DNA of 64,000 bases, from contig NC_047070.1 of assembly GCF_902459465.1 (NCBI RefSeq), forward strand, positions 14,720,156 to 14,784,155. The letters are read 5' to 3'. A program made the translations under genes and the position numbers. This DNA comes from Asterias rubens (taxonomy: Eukaryota; Echinodermata; Asteroidea; Forcipulatida; Asteriidae). This document shows, piece by piece, positions 35,401 through 44,700 of the stretch (positions are counted from its first letter, which is position 1; each line of letters starts with the position of its first letter). The notes below the pieces were generated by a model. That model did no database searches. It saw nothing but the letters and a program-made list of their open reading frames with translations, and was not told the origin of the DNA.

Positions 35401-36716
35401 CATTGAAATGTTAAGTGACAGTAGAAGCTATATTACGGTATTTCTTTGTTGGTTAAGATGTCATGAAGTCGTCCTTAGATATTTTGTTCAAACTTGCATT
35501 GAAAAGGCCAGTGTAAAACTCCGCTCAAGATTTTTGACACCAAAATGAAACATAAATGATTACTTATGATGTTTGTAGCAAAAGGTTCCGTATATTGAGT
35601 TTCTTAAAGGGTGATTGCATGCAAACAAAGGGAAGGGTTAGTGCAAGTGGAAGGCAATAAAAAGTAAATTTGACAAAGATCTCAACCAGCTACAATCATG
35701 TTTCAACACTCAAAGATCACATCACACAAGGAATATCAAGCAATCCTTGATTATGCCATGGGTTCCCAGAAATTGGTGGGTACATTTTAAAGAGCTGAAT
35801 AGCACAAAGATCTGAATAGTGGACACCAGGATCCAACTCTATAAAGCTGCTTACCAGCAGAGGATGCTGCTTAAACATTTTCTGCTAAGCAGAAACAAGA
35901 AGGATACCAGGTACACATTTTACATAGCATTTTAGCTGGCAAGCATAATTTTGTTGCGCTTAGCTTTTTTTTGTGCTTAAGCAGCTCTTAGAAATTGGGC
36001 CCTGCTTAAAAACTGGAAAATTAAGATGAGAATGTGGAAGATGAAATCAAGTGTGCAAAAACTATCCCTACTGCACCAATTGGATATAATGTAACAAAAC
36101 ATTAATCACAAAAAAAGTGCAATCTACACATGTATTCCGACAGATTGTAATTGCTCATTCTGCGATACTTTTATTCTGCAAAAAGTTACATTATATTGCC
36201 ACCTCATCTTGCTTGTTTTTTCTAATTTTTTTTATGAGCAACACAGATTTGAAACCATGACCTTATAAAAAAGGACTTCATAATTCAACATAATTTAAAT
36301 GAAAATAATCAAAGTTGGTGTGAAGTTTTTAAATGACTGCACTTTCTTTTAGGTGCCTTTTACCAAGGTGTCCCTTACCAAGGTGTCCCTTTGGGTTTAA
36401 AAGAGCTAGGCGAGACCTTTGCCAAATGGAGTGTCATGACAAACACTTACCCAGTAATTGAGACATTGACTATCAGGGGGGTATCAAAACACCGACTCTC
36501 AGACCAAAGTATAGGCAAGGAGTTGGTGCATACAAGAGAGTCGATCTGAAGCTCTCCACTACTAGGCCGCATGAGGGATGTGAACACATGACAATAATCA
36601 AGGATTACTATACCACAAAATCACAAACTTGAACAATTGATATCAAACCCTTCCACTTTACCTTTAACGCTGTCGAGCTTGTTCCCCAATATCATCTTTG
36701 CTGCCATGCCCGCCAT
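17494..36716 (-). CDS. cplx: Complexin (SNARE-binding regulator of synaptic vesicle fusion)
   Basis: Four exons, minus strand: 36716-36662, 28862-28702, 28017-27882, 17564-17494. All junctions are GT-AG with phases 1, 0, 1, giving 423 nt (140 residues, stop TAA). Complexin binds assembled SNARE complexes and both clamps and promotes calcium-triggered exocytosis. The N-terminus (MAGMAAKMILGNKLDSVKG) is the invertebrate complexin form. Residues about 28-50 are an acidic accessory helix. Residues 50-73 are the central helix (ERKQRHDKMEAEREVERQ...), followed by KYGLKKK at 72-78. By alignment with vertebrate complexin-1, R51, R62, R66, I69 and Y73 match R48, R59, R63, I66 and Y70, while Y52 is replaced by H55. 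An acidic run precedes the last exon, which encodes an amphipathic end (TVVNFFTPLTEKIGSFFGK) with no CAAX box. The start is the first ATG of exon 1, in a GC-rich context. Other C-terminal exons in the 10.3-kb intron are possible but were not found. Confidence 0.93.
17765..18055. repeat. Interspersed repeat family B (two opposed parts)
   Basis: Left part 17765-17900 reads GTGTGTATCTACTTGC...CTTGCTTTATATTCTACTAC. Right part 17955-18055 is the reverse complement (AGAATATAAAGCAAGACAAGTTCTC...AGTAAACACACAC). Lies in complexin intron 3. Confidence 0.65.
18350..18505 (+). repeat. Interspersed repeat family D (CACCAAGGCATTTTCTC)
   Basis: Marker CACCAAGGCATTTTCTC...GGGCAACCTAATGAGG...TTTCTACTAGAGCA...GGTGGCATGGAGG. 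Related copies near 19110-19260, 21120-21275 (reverse), 37180-37345 (reverse), 49640-49790, 56675-56815 and 61920-62015. Function unknown. Confidence 0.6.
18629..18649. repeat. Poly-G tract
   Basis: About 20 consecutive G (one interruption at the left). Other G/C homopolymers occur at about 14230, 14724, 38588 and 39388. Such runs are also prone to sequencing-length errors. Confidence 0.8.
19110..19262 (+). repeat. Interspersed repeat family D copy
   Basis: CACCAAGGCATTTTCTCCTTGG...GGGCACCCTATGAGG...GGCAATCGCCTTCGTTGCCTC, as in the copy at 18350. In complexin intron 3. Confidence 0.6.
20735..21115. repeat. Direct duplication of ~190 bp
   Basis: Two diverged copies, about 20735-20895 and 20944-21115, share AATAAATAC...AGGGAGTGACTG, CTCGTGTAACT(T)AAGATG, GGTCAGGGTGGTTGAAA and GATATGAATTCCTGTTA. 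In complexin intron 3. Confidence 0.65.
21120..21275 (-). repeat. Interspersed repeat family D copy (reverse)
   Basis: Reads GAGGTGATTGCCTCCATGCC...CCTTGGTGCCCTTGATC...GGAGAAAATGCCTTGGTGCCC, the reverse complement of the copy at 18350. Confidence 0.6.
21747..22117 (+). mobile_element. TTAA-flanked palindromic MITE, family A
   Basis: Starts TTAAAGACACTGGACAC, ends AGTGTCCACTGCCTTTAA. Contains the central GAGACCACAAAATCTAATTCTGAGGTCTTG stem region and GGAGCCATTTCTCACA. In complexin intron 3. Confidence 0.85.
22660..22990 (+). repeat. tRNA-derived SINE, nearly full length
   Basis: The head has GTGACCGAGCAATTAAGAGC (A box) and GTGGGTTCGAATCCCCAGC (B box). The body is TGTGTCCTTAAGCAAGACAC...CGTCCTTCGGATGGGACGTAAAGCCGTTG...CCCCGGTGTTCCTGG, continuing to about GTGCGGTCTCAG. 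This conserved order is shared with the copies at 9812 and 63783. The SINE is transcribed by RNA polymerase III in general; whether this copy is active cannot be seen. Confidence 0.75.
23515..24240. repeat. Four tandem ~180-bp units in complexin intron 3
   Basis: CAAGTCCAAATTG (or CCAGTCCAAATTG) recurs at about 23551, 23728, 23908 and 24101. Each is followed by AAAATATGTTGCTTTGGTT and AAGTAAACAAATAACA, then CC(A)AGCCCATGACACAAGTGTTCC. The spacing is 177-193 bp. The minus-strand open frames over this block are repeat shadows. Confidence 0.85.
24960..25045 (-). repeat. tRNA-derived SINE head, minus strand
   Basis: On the minus strand the sequence is GGTCACTGTGGTCCAGTGGTTAGAC (A box) with GGGGTTCGAATCCCCAAG (B box). 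No complete acceptor stem is visible, so it is a retroposon fragment rather than a tRNA gene. Confidence 0.55.
25289..25530 (+). mobile_element. MITE with AAAGGGAAGGTACACGTTTGG end
   Basis: Begins TTAAAGGGAAGGTACACGTTTGGTAATTACTC and continues with GTTGATAGTATAAAACATTGTGAGAAACGGCTCC, as in family A, but then has CTCACTAAAATATTAAAAGACTTC. A sister family or chimera of family A. The right end is unclear. Confidence 0.6.
26065..26385 (+). repeat. Interspersed repeat family B copy
   Basis: GTGTGTTTCTACTTGCCAGG, GAACTGTCTTGCTTTATTC, TTCGGGAGACTTCTCAGTTC and CTTCTTGAATTGGTCTCAACG mark this copy in complexin intron 3. Confidence 0.65.
26653..26900. repeat. Palindromic repeat family C copy
   Basis: Begins AGCCCAATTTTATAAAGCTG and ends AGGCTTTATGAAATTGGCCC. 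It has local duplications of GTTAAGCTGTTAAGC at the left and TGCTTAAGCAATGCTCAGTTTG at the right. Confidence 0.6.
28351..28648 (+). mobile_element. Family A MITE, left end truncated
   Basis: From GTGAAAATTTGACCTCAATTGGTC to AGTGTCCACTGCCTTTAA. It lies inside complexin intron 2 (28018-28701), so it makes up nearly half of that 0.7-kb intron and ends about 50 bp from exon 2. Confidence 0.8.
29081..29461 (+). mobile_element. TTAA-flanked palindromic MITE, family A
   Basis: TTAAAGACAGTGGACAAG at the left and GAGTCCACCGCCTTTAA at the right. Central stem CCGAGACCTCAAATTCTG / CTTGAGGTCTCG. In complexin intron 1. Confidence 0.85.
29525..29675. mobile_element. Near-perfect 151-bp hairpin element
   Basis: Left arm GGGTGCAATCGTTTAGCTTC, right arm GAAGCTAAACGAACGCACCC; pairing continues through GTGTGTGGCGT and CCAGGACGAACGTG almost to the centre (ATAATTAC). 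The terminal sequence also occurs near 735. No coding capacity. Fits a recently amplified fold-back MITE. Confidence 0.85.
30932..31315 (+). mobile_element. TTAA-flanked palindromic MITE, family A
   Basis: TTAAAGACACTGGACAC...GTGTCCACTGCCTTAA, with the stem GAGACCTCAAATTCTAAA / ATCTGAGGTCTCG. A full-length copy of about 384 bp in complexin intron 1. Confidence 0.87.
31890..32720. promoter_or_regulatory. Candidate regulatory region in complexin intron 1
   Basis: About 830 bp with no repeat family recognised. It has a mixed base composition and a cluster of motifs: TTTATGCAAAT (octamer/POU), TTTTAATTAGTAATGA (homeodomain), ACTGATTGACAG (MEIS/PBX-like) and CAGCAGATGTTA (E-box-like). Motif presence alone is weak evidence. 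The call rests on the contrast with the repeat-rich surroundings and the position in the first coding intron of a neuronal gene. Confidence 0.25.
33300..33780. repeat. Diverged repeats of TAAAACTGCATGAATTTAAC
   Basis: Three copies (about 33389, 33503 and 33673) of TAAAACTGCATGAATTTAACCAAGTCTGTTCTTCTC followed by ATATTGATTG. In complexin intron 1. Confidence 0.6.
33873..34119 (+). mobile_element. Family A MITE with internal deletion
   Basis: TTAAAGGCAGTGAACAC...GTGTCCACCGCCTTTAA, only 247 bp. The left half jumps from CACAGTTGGTGTA directly to AGTTCTAAATCTGAGGTCTCG, losing about 135 bp including one arm of the central stem. Confidence 0.8.
34940..35319 (-). mobile_element. TTAA-flanked palindromic MITE, family A
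   Basis: TTAAAGCCAGTGGACAC...GTGTCCACTGTCTTTAA, reverse orientation, full length (about 380 bp). In complexin intron 1. Confidence 0.85.
35836..36003. repeat. Palindromic repeat family C copy
   Basis: AACTCTATAAAGCTGCTTACCAGC at the left and AAGCAGCTCTTAGAAATTGGGCCC at the right, with TAAGCAGAAACAAGAAGGATACCAGG inside. Confidence 0.65.
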
Positions 36717-39189
36717 CTTGGAAAATTAATGACGTGTCCGATCTTGCCAAAAAGCACGTAGCTCTAGATTTTGTTTTGTGTGTCTGGCGTTCAGTTGATG
36801 CAGTACACGTACAAGAAAATAATTACCGAATAGTGGAGTCGTCTGGGAGTTGAGAAAGCGTCTGAGGCAATCACAGAATCTGAAAAAATATACGAAGAAC
36901 AACTCAACTGAAATTGAAGTCGGACAAGATGGATTCACACTCTTCCTACAATTGAAAGCAGGGACCAGCTCGGAGTATTCATATCAGGCAGTTCTGGTGT
37001 GGAAATGTCAAAGTCCGTTTGCGAAGTAAACATTTATTGCTATGACATTGACAGCAATTCATTGTATGTTGGGCACACACTAATTATGTTTAGTCCTCAG
37101 AGACATTTTTTCAATTTGAAATTGTGTCGAGAACATTTCCAGAGTCTGTGTGTCACTGTCAGCAACCTAGCTTCCATGCAAGGATAGGGCCAGGAATTAA
37201 ACATGGCCATGTCCTTTGTTGTCCTATTCATGGCCTTTGTGCCCCTAACTCTTCAAGTGATTCCCAAAGTTTTGAATGAAAGTGCCCTTTTTCAAAAATG
37301 AAAAAATGGCCTTGCCCTCTCAAAGTCAAAAATCCAGGCCTGAACCACCACCCACACCAACCCCAAAAGGATATTGGCCAATGCTCAAACAGGATTCCAT
37401 ACACCATCCTAAAGTAAACACAGGTGCTAAATAATGCCATGCCCCTGAACTTAAAAATTATTAACATTTTAATGGATATTTAAAAACCAAGCAGCCACAA
37501 CAACTGATGAGAAGGATCATCAAAGAAAATTTCCCCAAAACATAGTTTGTAAAATTCTTTGATACATTTTACAGAGCTGCCAACATTTCAACTTGCAATC
37601 AGGGACACAAATTTAGGAGAAGTTTAGAATAGCATTCAACATAATCAGAAAATTAATTTACTATCAATTAACTATAGACGACAGATTCCCCTTTAAAATA
37701 ACAGTCATTGTGGGTCAGTTATGAAGTGCTGTTTTAAGTTGTTTTGAAGTGCATGGGCAATGTTGGTACAGTTTGATAACTACGTACTGTTTCGCGACAA
37801 TTACTGGTATCGACTGACAATGTAAATATTCAATACAGCTCAGCTTTGAATGAAAAAGGTTAGACATATGGAAAGAAATGTGTAAATAACATTTAGTTAA
37901 AAGGTGTCGTTCTTTATCAGATTAAATAAATTGTCAACTGTGGAAGCTGCAAATGTTTAACTGTGATGATAGATTTTTTTTATTTGTAAAAACAATACGG
38001 ATAAATCTTGTTATCTCTGATTTTATGTCTTTTTAAAAATTGTCAGTGGAAGATGATTTCCGCATCACTTTAACCAACAGGGGCGAAATGGTTAGTTAGA
38101 ACAGTGCAATACACCCCGACGTGTGATATGGACCGTGCAAATGTATGACATCACACTGTTGTTGCCATGGATTGACCATTGAGAATCAGGTATTCAAATT
38201 TGCTTGAAGATAAAGAGGAACCTCATAGTCAACAGACTCCATTTTAGTAAGGGCATTGCCGCAAACCATAACCAATGGGCTCTGGCTCTGTCTGCTATTA
38301 TAAGGAAATGTTTGTTATTCTTATGGGGCTTCAAGACATGCAGGCGGAGCCTAAACGTGAGACAGTGGTTCAAAAACGCCCATAAGTGACTTATCCATCT
38401 ACAGAACTCTCAATTTAAAAATAATTATTTGAATGCACAAAATGAGAAAGTTTCGCTGAATGTGTGCAATTAAATGAGGATTGCCTGTGGATTTGGTGGA
38501 ATCTTGTCTGAAAAGAATCCACCGTATATTAGCGACGAAGAAATTGCATTTTTATAAAAAATATATATATCAATAATGGATTACTTGTTGGAGGGGGGGG
38601 GGGGGGGTTGATGGTGTACTGTAATAAAAAGAAACTAGTTCATTTACAAACTTGTCTGGTCATTATCATCCTAAATTATCACATTTGTCATCGTCATCAA
38701 AGTCTCCACCAGAATGAGTCATCACTCTCTCCAATAGTCAAAATCATCGCTATGGCTACGCATCATCTCTTTTGTCATTACTGCCTGCCAGCCTCCATGA
38801 GCACACAACCACCTCACATAGATACATCAAGGTGATGTAACACACGCCATTGCATTGCACCAATATTGCAAATAAATAACTCTACTAAATCATGGTTAAA
38901 ATATTAAACACCAAATAAATACTCTGTTCTGAATAATTCTTATTCAAACCGAGTCCATTGCGAAGGACCGACAGAATACAGGGATGAAAATATGCGATCC
39001 TCCCCAGCTATTATTATAAGCATCTTTGTCTATATAGATCAGTCGGCATTGAGGATCAATTACCATGTAAACACTACATGCACAGAGCAAGAGCAATACA
39101 ACAAGAGCGCACATGCTGCACGTTCACCCGCCTACAACAGCGCTCCAGCTCCCCCGTCCATCGTACGCGTATTACGGGGTCCTACTCAC

Positions 39190-39640
39190 CGAATTCACCC
39201 TGCTTGGTTTTACTCCCCACAGCCCGGCCTGATGTTTTCTTTCAGGTCAGATCGTCAAATTAAACGTTCCTCATCATTGGATGGCTTCATCTGAGAAGGG
39301 GTGAGGTTGCAAAGTGCGATTATAGTCACAGTAAACTGTATCCTTACTCACTCTACTGCTGTCACAGTGCAAAATGATGGCGGGGGGATCGAGGCGGGGG
39401 GGGGGGGGGGGCGGGTGTGCGTGCGTGTGTACTGTTTGTATACGTACGTATGGGGGATGGATGGATCGCGATCGCTCGCGCATGTGTCGTAAGCGTAGTA
39501 TAACCGGTCTCGGCAACACGGAAACTCGGCACCAACGAACTCGTCGGCGCTTCCTTATAAACTCGGCACCAACACGCGCAACTACACAAAATTCAAATTC
39601 GACACCCGTGGTCAAAACCGAGGACCTACTTGTAGTTGTT
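39190..39640 (-). promoter_or_regulatory. Candidate complexin promoter and 5' untranslated exon
   Basis: The stretch 39115-39640 is the most GC- and CpG-rich part between complexin and RNF103. On the minus strand a strong donor (TTCG|GTGAGTAGG) lies at 39189, and a matching acceptor (CAATTGTAG|GAAGAG) at 36946 precedes the complexin ATG by about 230 nt. A first untranslated exon ending at 39190 would fit. It could equally serve the divergent RNF103 gene. Not supported by transcript evidence here. Confidence 0.3.
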
Positions 39641-40740
39641 GCTAAAACGGGGTTAAAACTATTATTATGTTTGAAAAAAAATAACTTATGCGGCTCATGT
39701 ACGTTCCTAGTAACTCTATATTTGTATTAACTAATGAGTTTTAGGTCAGGCCTAGTGTAGTTAAGTCGCGCCAAATGAAGTTGTTTGACACCAACCTTTT
39801 ATAATGACAGTTTTTCATCATATATTTCACGCAAGCGGCCGAGAAAAGAGCCATTGCGTCAATCAAAATAACCTAGCTAGAGCTTTGCAAAGATTTGCTA
39901 CTGATTTGCTTAGCTCAACAAACATTTGCTTAGCAACCGGGAGCACTATATACAGTTTAACCATTAGCCATGCTGCATTGGTAATTTCTTGCTATTATAG
40001 CCAAGAAATTTACCAAATATGGGCCATTTCTTGCTTTAGCCAAGAAAGTTACCAAATATGGCAGGCAGAGCGGCCTACCCTGTCCGATCCCCCCCCCGGC
40101 CCCACCCCTCCCACCCGTCAACAAATACACTGGAAAATAGCATGACACCGCAGGCGTCACTCAGCGGTTTTGATATAGGCCTTGCAGTGGGTACCAGACT
40201 GTTTAAATACCACGTATGCTTTATTGTTGTAATGTTCGCGCCATCTTGGGGAAACTCGGGGACGAAAAGGGTGTTGTTGTGGTTCTTGTTGACAGGAGCG
40301 GATAAAAGTGCACCGTTGGGGTCCGTGAGTGGGTCTAAACAACAGCTGTGTAGAGGTGAATTGATTGTTTTTTCTTGCGAGAAGTTGTTTAACTAAATAG
40401 TTGTTCGGTATAGAAATATTAGTAGCTGCAAAATCTGAGAATGTTTGACTTTCATCCATAGAATAGAGCAAGTTCTTTCAGCGTAAATTGAGACGTATAA
40501 TTTTTTCAAATGTCAACACTGGTCAATAAATAATTAGAATTGCTATATGAATTGCTTATTATTAAGTCCACGCATTACATTACATTTACATAGACATTGC
40601 CTACTCTTGAACTATCTAACTGCCTGGTTCATTCCGCTAGTCTTGGCAGTTTTGTAGGATGGAGGTTCTATCTAAATTAGATCTAATTACCCCTAATATA
40701 ATATAATTAGTGTAGTATTACTATACCTCATACATATTCA
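39641..40740. other. Intergenic, no gene recognised
   Basis: Includes a short direct repeat (GCCAAGAAATTTACCAAATATGG / GCCAAGAAAGTTACCAAATATGG at about 40000-40060) and a C-rich run at about 40090. Open frames at 39804-40145 and 40058-40396 have no domain or splice support. Confidence 0.35.
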
Positions 40741-40844
40741 TGACCGAAAGTCGAGTTCTCATTGGCCAATTCATCACCACGTGCCAGGTGTTAATTTTGC
40801 TAATTACCAAGTGCGCACGTGAGTATTCACGGAAGTGGTTAATG

Positions 40845-40905
40845 CGCATGACAAGTAATACTAATAGTTCCCCGGGAGCTATTCTACTTGTCATGCGCAC
40901 TACCA
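40845..40905. repeat. Short palindrome ATGCGCATGACAAGTA / TACTTGTCATGCGC
   Basis: Arms of about 14 bp separated by about 30 bp containing AGTTCCCCGGGAGCTA. First of three inverted repeats upstream of RNF103. Confidence 0.75.
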
Positions 40906-41096
40906 TTGCGCGACGTCATCTCCGGGCGCTATTGATCGTGGCACTATTGTGTAAACACGCACGAACAGTGCTCTCTTACTTAGCGACATCCAATACATGA
41001 ACAAACTTATCATGTGCATTTTGTTTCACAACGTTTTCTCTTGATCAAAACTCATGTTCCTGTAACTGAATAAAAAATGTATGAAGTATAGTAAAA

Positions 41097-41236
41097 CAAA
41101 TATAACATGGTTTGTTTTGGGTGACTAGTCGATAAGCTCCCCTCAGTATTGGAATGTGACAAACTAGTTTGTCAACTTCCAATACCTCAGCAGGGAGCTA
41201 ATATCGACTAGTCACCCTCAAACCATGTTATATTTG
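41097..41236. mobile_element. Near-perfect 140-bp palindrome upstream of RNF103
   Basis: Centre at AAACTAGTTT (41161-41170). The arms pair through AATATAACATGGTTT, GGGTGACTAGTCGAT, AGCTCCC and TATTGGAA. Only a few mismatches, so it is young or under constraint. No coding capacity. Could extrude as a cruciform or be a fold-back MITE. Confidence 0.85.
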
Positions 41237-41515
41237 CATAATATTCCAATAGAAGCCATGACATTTCACATTTACATAATGATATTGACGTCAAATAAAT
41301 AACAGGAGTAAAATTCAAGCTCTATAAATTATTATAACACCCCTTACCAATATTCTGCCTTTACATTGGTAGTCCCCAAAGAATTATACAACCAATAGGA
41401 GTAGCGAAACTTTCTAAGGTATTTATGAATTAAAATTGATCATGGTCATGATGATTTTGTACAGTTTAGAGAAAACCAAGGTAGTAATAAACACAACTTT
41501 TGGTTCTCCCTACTC

Positions 41516-41594
41516 CTGGAACTATGAGGTTTGTACCGCTATCGTTTCACACCGATCGTCTTGGAGACGGAACAAACCTCATAGTTCTAGGACT
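41516..41594. repeat. Inverted repeat CCTGGAACTATGAGGTTTGT
   Basis: The reverse complement ACAAACCTCATAGTTCTAGG lies about 40 bp away; the loop contains ATCGTTTCACACCGATCG. Roughly 200 bp before the RNF103 start codon, possibly in its promoter or untranslated first exon. Confidence 0.75.
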
Positions 41595-41796
41595 AGGACT
41601 GTAGAAGTAGTTATACAATCTCCATTCCATTATTATGGTAGTGAACAAAATACATTGTTCAGTCTTTCATTGATTTTAGTTAAATAATTTGCAATGTAAA
41701 TAAAATTCTGGTATTCAGGTACACAAACAGGGGTCTAAAAGGCTGGACCCTTAGTTTAACTACCCCCTCTGGATTGAGAACAGACAGTGTCCAGTC

Positions 41797-44700
41797 ATGA
41801 AGATATTCCTGCTGAAAGCACTGCTGCTTCTCCTGTTCCTCGTCCTGCTGTTCCTGATCCTGCGGGTTCTCGAGGGAGTTGCTTGGTATGAGACGGGGTT
41901 GGTGATTTCACAGATTGTTGATCCGCTTTCTCTGAGTGTACGGAAGCTCAAGGTGCTACTTGATGGCCGGGGGATAAGTTATGGTGGGGTTGTTGAGAAG
42001 CAAGAATTGACCTCACTTTTGCAGGCATCAGGTGAGATTGTCAAGCTTACACAGTGCACTACATTAATATTAATATACTATTATCTTATTATATTATACT
42101 CTTCTTCTGCAAAATATGAGAAACTTCTCAGTTCTGAAAAGAACTATCCTGCTTATTAGCTACTACCTGGGTGGAAGGTTATGTAGAAATTCACCCGGGA
42201 CTACTACTTAAGCTTTAGTGGATCGAGGGGACTTCTTGTTTTCACTACTATGGAGTGAGTTCTTAATTGGTCTTAATGTTTCAACTAGCTTGCTCCAGTC
42301 ATCATCAAAAGAACATACCTGGCAAGTAGATACACACATGGTGTTACCGCAAGCCAAATGTGTATTGATACCTCAAAATGCAATGCCTCAAACCCATGCA
42401 CTGGAGATCTATTGAAATTTCTTTACAACTAATATTTTACCTTTCTCTTGTATATGATGTTTAGGTGATGTAATGGAAGGGGAACTCCTCCTGTTGGAGC
42501 GGGAAGAGGAGGAAGAAGAGCGGAGTACCAGCTTCAGCAGTGGTCCCCACTTCTATGAAGAAGTAGAAGACAAGAAGGACAGCATCTGGCTGATTCAGGT
42601 AGGAAAACTTTATATAATGGGAACAAACGGCCTTATTTTCTGTCTAAAGGCTGAGTCACACTGCAGCGATAACGATAATGATCACACGAGGCAAAGGGAA
42701 TGTATTTTATTGGTTGAATTGCTCCACGCAGAATATGCCCACACTCATTCAACCAATCGAGGGCGTGCATTGTTAACATTCTCGTTTTCGTTCTCGTTAT
42801 GGAGGCCTGTGTGACCTGGCCTTTACCCCCGTTTATGTCCTGTCTTTTTTGTGTATGTCTAACTGTCCATAGGCTGGGAAACAAGAGCTGTTGCTTCACA
42901 CTTTTATAAAATGTACATGTACTATCAAATTGACTATATTATTATAAAACTTTGTATTGTTCATTTTGAACTGCTGTGATTTCTGCAACATTGAATAAAC
43001 TTTTTACTACCAACTGTATTTTTGATTAGGTTGAGGTTTGCAGTAGGTAAATCTCTTTTTTAATACTGTAGGTTCTTTTTGGTGGTTAACAACTCTACAT
43101 TTCGATCAGTGTGCTCTGGTAGCTTCTCAACATTGAGTTGTCAACCACTGATTGTGGCTTCACAGCTAACCGCTGATCTCACAATGACTAGAATGAGTAT
43201 TGTAGTCTAGTTAATGAGTCATAATTTCTTGGTTTGTGCAATTCATAATCATAAATGTTAAACCAATGTTTGTATGAGAGTTTGGCTGTTGCCAGCTTGG
43301 TGTTTATATCCCTCTGTGGGAGTTTGCCAAGTTCCCTTGATGGTAAGATCATTCAAACAAACAAACAAACAAACAAACAACCAAACAAACAAACAAAGAA
43401 ACAAACAAACAAACAAACAAACAAACCCATCTAAAGGACGCATTCATAATAGTTAAGTGTATTGTTATTATTATTCTTGCTTAAGGACACAAACGTCACG
43501 ACCAGGCTTCATAGTTATCACTTTAAAAAGTTATTTATCATGTATATATCGGTTAAAATGCAGTTTCCCTCTTTTGTCACTTTAATGCAGGTCATCCCCA
43601 GAGGTAACTTTCCTCTGCTAGAAAAAGAAACCTGGAAGACGGTCATCAAGAAAGTCTCTCATTTTGGAATCAGAGCTGGAACCTTCGACTGCTCTCATGA
43701 CAACAGGTACGTTGTGTTTTGGCTTCTCATCTGTTTCTCTAAAGCTTCTGGTTTCTGTCTTTGATTGCAGTTTCTAAGTACCCTTTTTTATCATGCAGCT
43801 TCTTAGCTTACCAATTGGTGTCATCTTTTTCCCAAAGGTCAATTTCAATTTTTTGATCCAATCATTTCCCAATTATGAAAATGTGAAAAAAATTACAAGT
43901 GGCTTATCTCAGAGTACCAATCCTTCAGAGCACTATTTCCATCTGAAATACTGGTAAGGCCACATAATTTTTTTGTTTGATCGTCCCCGCCTGACCGTTC
44001 AAAACCCCCGACCCCATTTTTTAAATTTTATCATAAAAAACATGTCTTGATATCTCTTTTACTTTAACTGCCAAGATTTTTCAGCTGATATTTTTTTTTC
44101 AAAATATACAGGTTTGAAAAGATGTTTAAAGAAGGTTTTTATTCATGTTGGCAAAGCTAGAACAATTCTTCACTGTGCTTAGGAGTTAAATTTGTTTGAC
44201 AAAACAATTGAAAACATCAAAAACACACAAACCCTCTGTTTTATAGAGATTGTGATGATTTCTTTATTCTTGATTTCGTATTTGGCATGTCAACATAACT
44301 TAATGATTTGCTGTTTTCTTCCAGATTCTGCCGGAAGAGAGGATGGACACAGCCCATACTCATACTAGCTACACCGCAAGGACTGAATCAGAAAGACTCT
44401 GTTGTCATGGCAACCTATCCCTCGTCCAATCTCAAGGCTTCTAAAGTCCTCAACTGGGTCAACAGTAGACTAGCCAAGACGGTCAACACAGTAGATGAAG
44501 GCCAATTGGTTAAGGAATGGCTCAAACCATCAGACGGCAAACCCTCAACACCCCCGATAAAGTTCATCCTTTTATCTGAAGAAGAAGATGCTGAAGCTCC
44601 ATTGTTTTTCTCGGCCATCAGTTTAAAGTATTCCGGGCGAGTCAAGTTCAGACAGGCATTCATAGGTGACAGAACACAGAAACTGCTATCGGAAAACTTC

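Noticed and set aside
43258..43456. Frames rich in FVCLFVCL or NKQTNKQT
   Set aside because: Direct translation of the (AAAC)n microsatellite.
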